From Hansfordia pulvinata (lineage: Eukaryota > Ascomycota > Sordariomycetes > Xylariales): 64,000 nucleotides of DNA. The notes beneath the pieces were generated by a model, which saw only the letters and a program-made list of their open reading frames with translations, was not told where the DNA came from and made no database searches. The position numbers were made by a program, and so were the translations under genes. Below, in pieces: positions 55,800-64,000 of this stretch (the stretch's first letter is position 1; each line of letters begins with the position of its first letter). The stretch spans positions 2,542,001 to 2,606,000 of the forward strand of contig BJKQ01000008.1 of NCBI GenBank assembly GCA_006538405.1, in the 5' to 3' direction.

Positions 55800-58003
55800 G
55801 ATTCTGTCTGGTTCCTGATGGTAGATGCGGGGAGTGGTTCCTGCTGGTGGCTTCCGAGGGCCAAGGAGTCGCGGAAGAGGACTGGTGCTACCGTGCTGCT
55901 GCTGCTGCTAGGGCTGCGGTGGGCGACATGAAAGGAGGTTGGAAGAACGGATGGGCGTGCTGTCGTGTGTAATTGTGTTCTAGGCGGGAGAGCGCAGCTG
56001 GTAGGCGGGAAAGTAGGTAATGGGCGTTGCGACAAAGCTTCGTCGGCGTGCAGAGATGCGCTGTAGATGGTGCCGGCGGACAGGTGGCGTTCAACAAGGC
56101 GAAACACCGGTGAAGGACATGAGCGAATGCGCGAAGGGGGGTGATGGGGTTGCTGTCGCGGTCGCGGTCGCGGTCGTGGGCGTGGCTGTGGTCGGATACG
56201 GAATGGAAGAGGAACGAGGGTGAGTTCGGTGTCGACCAGGTTGAAGCTGGGGAAGGAGAGATTGGGGGCGTGGCGCTGGGTGGCGTGGCGTTGCGTTGAT
56301 TCAATCCGCCTTTTCGTGGAGAGAAGACAAGGTGGGCGGGCAGTCGGTTCGGTTGCTGCGACCCAGAGAGAGTCCAAGCCAGATGCTCCTTCCCTCTTGG
56401 AACTTATTATTACTGTACCGGAGGGCAATGCTGAGTACAGGCGGCAGGCACGACCTCTGGTCTCGTCTGGGGATGTATGTGTAAGGTACCTTGCTTGCCG
56501 TCTGGACGCGCGCAAGGTTCATCCGAGAACCACTTCAGTTACGGTAGCGGTCCTGGAGGAGGGCGGCCGATTTACTCACGTACTACGTACTCTAAACTTA
56601 GTGATGGCGACGTGTCGGGATCAGTCCGGCGGGCGGGCATCCATGGGTTTGACAGATCCCCTGAAGCGCACCCGCGAATGGGCGGCGAGGAAGGGAGTAC
56701 GAGAGTCTTGCCCCCTTGGGTATGTCCTTCTAGTCAAGGTGCTTTCACACTTGATAGCAGGCAAGCAGGTACTTAACCGCCAATCTTCATGTTGTACCTA
56801 AGCGGTTCCATCCTGGCTTCTCGACGTGTCCGTGGTCTCCAACTTCCATTGGCGAGCACCGGAAACGAGGCTAGTGATAGATAGGGATAGCGCGTGCTCA
56901 TATTCCATACTCGTAGGCAGGCAGGCAACTTCCCGCGCCCTCCATTCGCCCGTACTCCGGTACTGCTTGCGCAGGTGAGGTGCATCCAATTGGAACATCC
57001 ATTTGGACTGCCCTGTCGACTTACACAACGGAGACATGAACTCATGAGCAACTGGGGGTCTTGCTTACATGTCCACGAGGCTACCCTCTAATGTCGAATC
57101 GATGCTATCTGAAGTTCACGTAGGTACTGACGCCCGAAGTCTTGGACCGTGCCTCACTTGCCTATAGGTACGTTGGGTGCTTGTAGGTGAAAGAGAATAC
57201 AAAACAAATGTTACGAAAGCTCGGCTCTAGCCGCCTTTCAGGACGGGCGAACCTCCGGGCATAGGACTCGTCAGATCGAAGCCAAAGGGCTTGCTCGGCT
57301 TGGGCAGGACGAACGATTATTTACCACGGTCATATCTTGCCTGGCTTTGGACATGTGTACGAATGGCAGCATGAGGAACGACTGCAGACCGCGGAATTCG
57401 CCGAAGAGGCCATTCGCCTTTTCGAGAGGTGTTGAGCGCCGGGGCTCCCCAGTCCCGGTGAAGGAGTCTCACCATGTACAAGAACTATTCTCACCCACCA
57501 TGAAATCAGTACCTACATATCAAGATTTACTTCGGAGCAGAGAGGGGTTGATACATAGGTACCTTACCCACCTTACCTATAGGTAGGTCCGGTAGTTACC
57601 ACCAACTCCGTGGGCAGCCAGTCTGCTCAGAGGCGATGACGTTGGTACTCGTACCTGGGATTTGGGGTGTCCTGACAGGCGCTAGCCACAAGGGGCTAGT
57701 GGGCAGGTAGCTCCCATTACGTATGTACGCCGCATGTACTCGTATTTGTTCGTGGCGGGCCAAACGCATCCGACGTCGTCAGGCATCTGCTCTTTCCAAC
57801 CGCCATCGACCACAACCGTCCTCAACCTCAACCTCGGCCACTACCACCCTCGCTTCACCATTCCTGCTGTGCATCGCCCAGAACCTGCGCGGGCCAATAC
57901 ACCCCCAACACACTCACACGGCTGCGCGCGACACGCCTCTGCCATACCAGAGCTACGAACCAGCCCAGACCCGCACCCCAGCCGACAAGGCCCCTCCCTC
58001 ACG
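55800..58003. promoter_or_regulatory. Divergent promoter region, mannosyltransferase / NPL4
   Basis: 2.2 kb between divergent start codons. Octamer copies lie near 56909, 57645 and 57737, and a TACC/GGTA tetramer cluster near 57557-57590. Two ORFs (56220-56801 plus, 55475-56515 minus) run partly over the mannosyltransferase start and have no domain. The last 200 bp before NPL4 are C-rich, typical of a fungal leader. Confidence 0.55.
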
Positions 58004-60266
58004 ATGCTGCTACGGCTCCGGGGGCCGGATGGCATGATCCGCATCAACATCGACAAAGATGCGACTTTTGCCGAGCTGGGGCGGCAGGTGAGTTCCTTTA
58101 CCTACATGATGTTCTTCTCCGAAGACCCGCGGCTCCGGCTCCGGCCCTGCATCGCCAGCCCCGTCCGCGCCGCCTCACGTTATTCCGCTGACTCGAAGCT
58201 CCTCACGCCCAGCTCATGTCCCACCTGCCGCCTACCGTTGACCCCAACACCATCGCCTTCTCTCCCGATCCCCAGGCCAAAGACTCCAAGGTGCTGCGAG
58301 ACATAGTCATGGTCAAGCTCAGCCAGATCGGCCTGAAGTGAGTCGGTCGCCGTCTGATTGCCCAGAATCCCGCCCCCGCTGACCCTCCCCTCACTTGCCC
58401 AGTCACGGAGATATGATCTTCATCACCTACAAACACCTCGACAAAGAAGCCGGCAGCCACCCCTCTACTACGACCTCCACCAACCGCCTCAACGGCAAGC
58501 CCATACTCCCAAACGAAGACCTCCCCGTCGACCCGCGCCCCGGCCAGACTTTGAAGAACCCCTGGGATGTCGTGCGCCAGTCCGCCCTCGACGACAGGCT
58601 CGATCGCCTCGACGGCAAGATACCCCGCCCTCGCGACCAACGCATGTGCAAACACGGACCCAAGGGCATGTGCGACTATTGCATGCCTCTGGACCCCTTC
58701 AACCCGCAATATCTTGCCGAGAAGAAGATCAAGTACTTGTCTTTCCACTCGTACCTGCGCAAAATCAACTCGGCCACCAACCGGCCCGAGCTCGGCGCGT
58801 CGTATATCCCGCCGCTCAACGAGCCCTTCTATCGCGTCAAGCCCGACTGCCCCTCGGGTCATCCCCTGTGGCCTGAAGGCATCTGCACCAAGTGTCAACC
58901 CAGTGCGATCACGCTGCAGCCCCAGTCCTTCCGCATGGTCGACCACGTCGAGTTTGCCTCTTTCGACATTGTCAACTCATTCCTCAACGCCTGGCGCCGC
59001 GGCGGTGGCCAGCGCGTAGGCTACCTCTACGGCCGCTATACCGAGTATCCCGAAGTGCCTCTCGGTTCCAAGGCCGTCGTCGAAGCCATCTACGAGCCCC
59101 CACAGATTGACGAGGTTGACGGCATCTCTCTCAACCCCTTTGAGAATGAGCCTGCCGTCAACCACGTCGCCAGTTTGTGCGGACTCGAGCAGGTTGGTGT
59201 TATCTTCACAGATCTGCTTGATGCTGGCAAAGGCGACGGGTCCGTCATCTGCCGCCGCCACGCCGACTCTTACTATTTATCCTCGCTTGAGACCTGCTTT
59301 GCCGCGCGCTTGCAGGCCCAGCACCCCCGTCCCACAAAGTGGAGCGACACTGGCCGTTTCGGCTCCAACTTTGTCACTTGCATCATCTCTGGCGACGAGG
59401 AAGGCTCCATCGCTGTCACCGCGTATCAAGCCTCCAACGAAGCTGTCGAGATGGTCAAGGCCGATCTGATGGAGCCCTCGGCCGACCCCACCGTCATGCT
59501 GGTGCGCGACGAAAAGGATGACGATGGTACAATAAGTCGCACGAGGTACATCCCTGAGGTCTTTTACCGCAAAATCAACAAGTACGGCCTCAACGTGCAG
59601 GAGGACGCCAAACCTGACTTCCCTGTCGAGTATCTCTACGTAACGCTTACTCATGGCTTCCCGGCCGACCCCAAACCCGTCTTCACAACTCCCAGTTTTC
59701 CTATAGAGAACCGCGAGGCCATGGCCGAAGGCCAGAGCCTCAAGGATGTCGCGAAGGCCCTCGACATTAGCGGCGGCAACCAAATTGGGTCGCTGTCCGA
59801 CTTCCACCTACTAAACTACATACACGGCATGGACATTCTATCCAAGGTAAGATGGACGCCGAATACTGATATTAGGCGACGCTGATTGCTAACACCAATA
59901 CAGGATGAGGAAGCCCTTCTATGTCGCGTGGCCACGAATCACGAATCGTCCGACCTTCACAAGCTCCTCTCCACGCCAGGTTGGCAAACCCTGGAGGTTA
60001 TCCTGCAATCATCTGGTGAGAAAGTTCCCAAGAAGCGCCCTCGTCCTTCAAGTGGCGATGGGGGTGTTTCGTCTTACGCCCAGCCTAGCGAAAGCATTTC
60101 GTCTGCTACTGCCCCTTCGCCGTCGTCGTCTTCTGCTTCTGCTTCTACCGTCCCAACAAATCCTAGACCAGGTGAGCCGCTTACTAAGCGTTTTGCTGCC
60201 GTTAGGCTGAACAACGAAAACCGCCCATCTTACGACAGGTCACGCCATGAGCCCCATGGAGACTGA
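58004..60266 (+). CDS. NPL4: Nuclear protein localization protein 4 (Cdc48/p97 cofactor)
   Basis: A partner of Ufd1 that brings polyubiquitinated substrates to the Cdc48 ATPase for extraction and proteasomal delivery (ER-associated degradation and chromatin). Four exons: 58004-58087, 58213-58337, 58403-59846 and 59904-60266; 671 residues. The N-terminus [20 protein letters not shown] starts a ubiquitin-like domain interrupted by two introns. The zinc-finger region (zf-NPL4) has [19 protein letters not shown] and later [17 protein letters not shown], supplying the metal-binding cysteines. The MPN-like NPL4 domain runs from [20 protein letters not shown] through [18 protein letters not shown] to [14 protein letters not shown]. 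The C-terminal 70 residues are Ser/Pro-rich and less conserved. The metazoan C-terminal NZF finger is absent, as is normal in fungi. Confidence 0.96.
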
Positions 60267-61307
60267 GTAACCTTTGTTGTTCATCCGAGCGATTGGCCCA
60301 GAACCTAACACTGGAACCTGACACTGGTTCATTTTGTCGCCATTGGCCTCGCGGTCTGGCGGTGACGTATCCTTCGGTTGGAATGACGGAGCATCCCATA
60401 GAACTTGGGCCACATCTCGAGATTCAGTTACCTTGTTGCCGTCGGCAAAGCCCCTGCGAGTACACTGGCGTATGGATAGAGGGATAGCACATGCGTTATT
60501 AATAGGGCCAACGGGGAACGGGGATGGACTCGGCAACCACAATAGCCACGGGCGGCGAATGGCGAGTGGGCATTCGATAACCTCGTCTTCCTATGGAGTC
60601 GGCCAGCCTGGGTAAAGATTCGACGATTGGAACAGACGCATATTGTCGGCTTTTCCCTCATCATTGCCTTTGGAATGTCAATTCACTTGCCAAGGTGGTA
60701 CCCCTTATTTCTGGTACCTATGAATACGAAAACGACCGCCGCCCACCCTCCGGTGACGAATCACCCAGGCTTTCCTTGGACGCGTGAATACCTGGCACAC
60801 TTCTGAGGTTACCCAAGTTCTTCAGTCCCGATTGCATCTTGCTGCTATCCTTTTCTTATCACGATCTACAGAGTGGTGGTGTTGTGCTCATTGGGGCATG
60901 CTGCCCAAGTTGGATGGCCAGAAGTACCTGGCTCTGGTCGCTTTCGACTCTCGGGGGTGTCAAAGTCCGGATGTGTGGCCGGTCGAGCTGAGTACTTGGA
61001 CAAAGAACATGGGATTATTATGTAGCCTTTTCCGGTTCTCTAGCATTGACCCCTGTCAACGAAACCGGTCCGATGGCACGTCATTCTGGGCAACAAAACA
61101 TGCATCAACAATAAAATTCCAATCGTACATCTGGTCCGTGTCCATGCAGTAGGTTCTTTGCCCTGCAATCATGACAACAATAGCGGCCGAATGGGTCAGC
61201 CAACATCCCCGTTGCTTCGCCCCTTTCTTTCCAGGGGGAACGTGAGTCGAAAGCTCATCTGCCCCCGTCTACGCTTTTATCTTGGTTCAACTACCGTCGG
61301 CGCCCTT
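60267..61307. other. Convergent 3' region, NPL4 / BRR2
   Basis: About 1 kb between two stop codons on opposite strands. Nothing but probable untranslated regions is seen; the ORF 60784-61152 has no recognisable feature. Confidence 0.6.
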
Positions 61308-64000
61308 TTATTCGTCATCCTCCTCCTCCTCTTCGTCCGAATCCACCTCCATACCCTCAGCCGCGGTTACGGAGAAGGTAGGCTCCTGGTCGACGCCAAT
61401 GTAGCTGTCGCTCATGAGGAAGAGCTTGAGGTCGTGCTTGCCAGGGGTGGGCACGGTGTACTCGAGCCGCGTCTTGAGCTGGCGGCCCGGGATGGTGACG
61501 CGCTTGATGGCCAGGAGGGTGCGGGTGCTCTCCTCGCCGACCACCAGCCACCAGTTCTCCGACTTGCGGGCCGGGTAGAAGGGCGCGTGGACCGTCGTGT
61601 CGACGACGGCCGCCTGGCCGCCCTCTTCCTCGTCCTCGTCCTCGTCCACCTCGCGCTCGATCTGCACGCTCAGGTACGCCGGCTCCCCGGCCCGGATGCT
61701 GTCGGCGTCGACCAGCTCGAACTCGAGCGAGATGTCCGGGTACTTGCTGTTGGTGAAGGCCGCCGCCTGCGCCAGCTGGCCCTGGCTGAGAGCCAGCCTC
61801 TTCACCAGGTTCGGGTACTCGGCGTTCTCCTCGGGTTCATCGCCTCCATGAAGTCGAAGATGTCCTTGATTCTGCAACGTTGTGTGTCATGGTCAGCATA
61901 TGTCCCCAATAACGTAGACAAGGAAGGGGGTTTTAAAAGGGGGCGGGGAGGGGGAAAGTACGAACCCAAACTCATTGGCCACCTTGACGACCTCGGGCGT
62001 GAAGTGAGGAATCTGCTTCAGAGGGCTATCGCGGTCCCACATGGCTTGAACCACCATCTGGGACATCTCCATGGCGTTCATGGCGTTGAGGTAGCCATCA
62101 GATGACAGGACGTCGACCGTCGCGCTCAGGAGGCCGAGGACCTTGGACACAATCATCTCCTGGTCCTTGGCCATGTCGATGGGCAGCTGCATCCGCGAGA
62201 AGTGCGCCTGCAGCAGCACAAACGCCTTAAAGTGCGGCGAGTCGTACGCGGGCTCGGACATCTTGACGGGCACCCGGTCGTAGATGCGGCGCAGCAGGTT
62301 GTCCTCGTGGCGGCGGATCTGGATCGACTCGAACTCGGTCGCAGACGTGACAATCTCGAGGATGCCCTTGAGCTTCGTCTTGGAGGTGAGGGACAGGAGG
62401 AATGTCTGCATCGTGATGTACGAAATGTTGTAGTAGGCTGCAATCATGGCCGCGTTCTGGGGCGCGACGGACCCGTCGTCCTCGTCAAAGTCGATGATCT
62501 TGGACTCGGTGAGCTCCTTGAGGGTGGTCTCGACGAGGTCCGAGAGATAGGCCCCCAGGGCGTCCTGCGTCAGGCTGGGGAGGCTGTAGTAGCTGGGGTT
62601 GGCCAGGAGGCGACGGTAGAAGTACGTGAAGGTGGTCCAGTTGATGGCATCCTCGGCGGACTCGATCATCTTGGTGCTGACCTCGGTCACAAAGGCATCG
62701 TGCACGTAGTTGTGCAAGTGGGACTCGACCGGCAGGGCTTCGATCAGGAACTTCTTGAAGTACTCCCTCTTGACGCCCGGGACCATCAGCACGCCGCGGC
62801 TCTTCCGCTCGTTCCTGGCGGGCTTCAACGCCTTTCCGAACATCTGCAGAACCTCGCTGAGCTGGTAGTCGATGTACCGATGCTCGCGGCCCTCGAAGTA
62901 CTGCGTTCCCATCACGACGACGAGGTGGGCGGTGACGTCGAGCTCCCAGCACGTGTCGCGGGAAGCGATCAGGACCTGGATCGCCCCCTGTCTGTAGAGA
63001 TGGAGAACGATCCGCTTGTCGCCGGCGCTCAGGGCCTCGTGGTAGTATCCGACGCCGTGGGACAGTGCCTCCGCCAGGGCTTCTTCCTGCACCCGCTCAA
63101 GAAGCGGGCGCATCTGCTCCACGTCGACGTGGAGGAAGCGATCCTCGTCGTCGTCTGCCAGACAAGCCGCCAGAACATCGCGGGCGCTGGACCTGGTCTG
63201 CTTCCTGCTCGGCACAAACACCAGCGCGGGCTGGTCCGGCGAGGTCTCGGTGATGGCGAGGTACGTCGGCTTGGCCATGGCGAGCATGAGTGACGGGAAG
63301 TGAGGGATGGAAAATGGTTGAATGCGCAGGTCGAGCGGCACGGGGCGAACATGGGGGCTGAAGTTGAAGATGTCCTTCTTCTTGGCGTCGATCCAGCCGG
63401 CGATGTCCTGGGCGTTGGCCAGCGACACGCTGAGGCCGATGATGCGCATCTCCAGCTCGGCTGTCGTCCGGATGTAGTGCATCCGAGAGACGATGATCTC
63501 GTAGATGTAGCCCTGCTGGCCACCGAGCAGGTGGAGCTCGTCGGCGATGAACAGCTCGACCGTGAGGATGTTCTTGCGCCTCTGCCACTGCCTCGACAGC
63601 ACATCCCACTGCGTGGGTGTGGCGAGAATGAGGTCGCCCTTCTCGAGCAGCTTGAGATCCGTCGCCGTCTCGCCAGTCAGCTTGACAATCTCTTTGCCGC
63701 CGCGGAGATGGCTAAGGCGCTTCGACCAGTCCTGGAACCGGATGTCGACGAGCTCCTGGAACGGAGCAATGTAGACGGCGCGGCCAATCTCCGGCTTGGA
63801 CCACAGGCGCAGAATCGAGAACTCTGCGCACACCGTCTTGCCGCTTCCTGTCGGGGCCCCGATGAAAACGTTGTCGTCCGTGTTGTACAGGGAGTTGAAG
63901 GTCTGCGTCTGGATCTTGTTGAAGTAGGTCCAGTCCTCGTACAAGCTGGCGTAGTCCTTGGCCTTGAGGGCCGCGACTGGCAGAGGCTGCATGTCCAGAA
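61308..64000 (-). CDS. BRR2: Pre-mRNA-splicing helicase BRR2, C-terminal part (runs off the right edge)
   Basis: The U5 snRNP Ski2-like helicase that unwinds U4/U6 during spliceosome activation. Only the second helicase cassette, its Sec63 unit and the C-terminus are in the window; the 5' part lies beyond 64000. Visible motifs are APTGSGKT (motif I), ADELHLLGG (motif II, DELH), SVSLANAQD (motif III) and SRDTCWELDV with the SARD block, followed by Sec63-type helices. The long exon runs to about 61966 and an intron (about 61965-61872) precedes the last exon (61871-61308). The end of the protein, from EENAEYPNLVKRL through LKLFLMSDSYIGVDQEPTF to an acidic tail (EEEEEDDE), is well conserved. Between the intron and EENAEY the conserved IKDIFDFMEAMNP is in a different frame from what follows, so one base seems to be missing near 61833-61835. 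A gene caller would hide this by using the GTACTT donor. Confidence 0.95.

Noticed and set aside
62202..63293. 363-codon plus-strand ORF opposite BRR2
   Set aside because: It mirrors a conserved helicase exon; its composition (Leu/Val/Gly/Asp-rich) is what the antisense of GC-rich coding DNA gives.

Overview
The window is nuclear DNA from a filamentous ascomycete (Pezizomycotina), most likely a Sordariomycete. The evidence is short GT-AG introns of roughly 50-160 bp in almost every gene, a fungal-only C2H2 plus Zn2Cys6 transcription factor, a degraded heterokaryon-incompatibility (HET) gene, fungal forms of BRR2, NPL4, CGR1, SDH1, an Anp1/Van1-type mannosyltransferase and a PEX4-like E2, and no operons. 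I cannot name the species from sequence alone. Exon borders were placed by hand and checked by reading frame; exon lengths sum to whole codons in the spliced models except where a frameshift is noted.

Left part (1-16.6 kb): a regulator-and-enzyme neighbourhood. It holds a C2H2/Zn2Cys6 transcription factor (87-3686, minus), an MFS transporter (7504-9404, plus), a short-chain dehydrogenase (9499-10453, minus), a large fusion of an FAD monooxygenase with an acetoacetate-decarboxylase-like domain (11321-13986, plus), a small cupin protein (14712-15329, plus) and a small secreted protein (15735-16614, minus). The dehydrogenase and the fusion enzyme are divergent across an 867-bp gap. Oxygenase, decarboxylase, reductase, cupin and transporter side by side suggest a small catabolic or secondary-metabolite pathway; its substrate cannot be read from the sequence.

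Middle part (18.2-35.3 kb): housekeeping genes and gene-poor spacers. These are the succinate dehydrogenase flavoprotein SDH1 (minus), a PX/DUF3818 protein of the yeast YPR097W (Lec1) type (minus), a HET pseudogene (minus), a coiled-coil single-pass membrane protein of unknown function (minus) and the ribosome-biogenesis protein CGR1 (minus).

From 35.3 to 47.4 kb there is a 12-kb stretch with no gene I can support. It is crowded with an 8-bp motif (TACGAGTA and its complement TACTCGTA, sometimes as the 14-bp palindrome TACGAGTACTCGTA). I count about 27 copies there and about 26 more in other non-coding parts of the window, one of them in an intron; I saw none in a coding exon. A second recurring family is built from TACC/GGTA tetramers (TAGGTACCTACC and variants).

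Right part (47.4-64 kb): a 1001-residue Ser/Pro-rich low-complexity protein (plus), a PEX4-like E2 with a long charged N-terminal extension and HAN in place of HPN (plus), an Anp1/Van1-family mannosyltransferase with a GC-AG intron (minus), NPL4 (plus) and the C-terminal part of the spliceosomal helicase BRR2, running off the right edge (minus).

Three genes (the transcription factor, the HET remnant and BRR2) each contain a one-base reading-frame break at or near a short homopolymer. In BRR2, which is essential, a sequence error is the likeliest cause; in the HET remnant other breaks show true decay.
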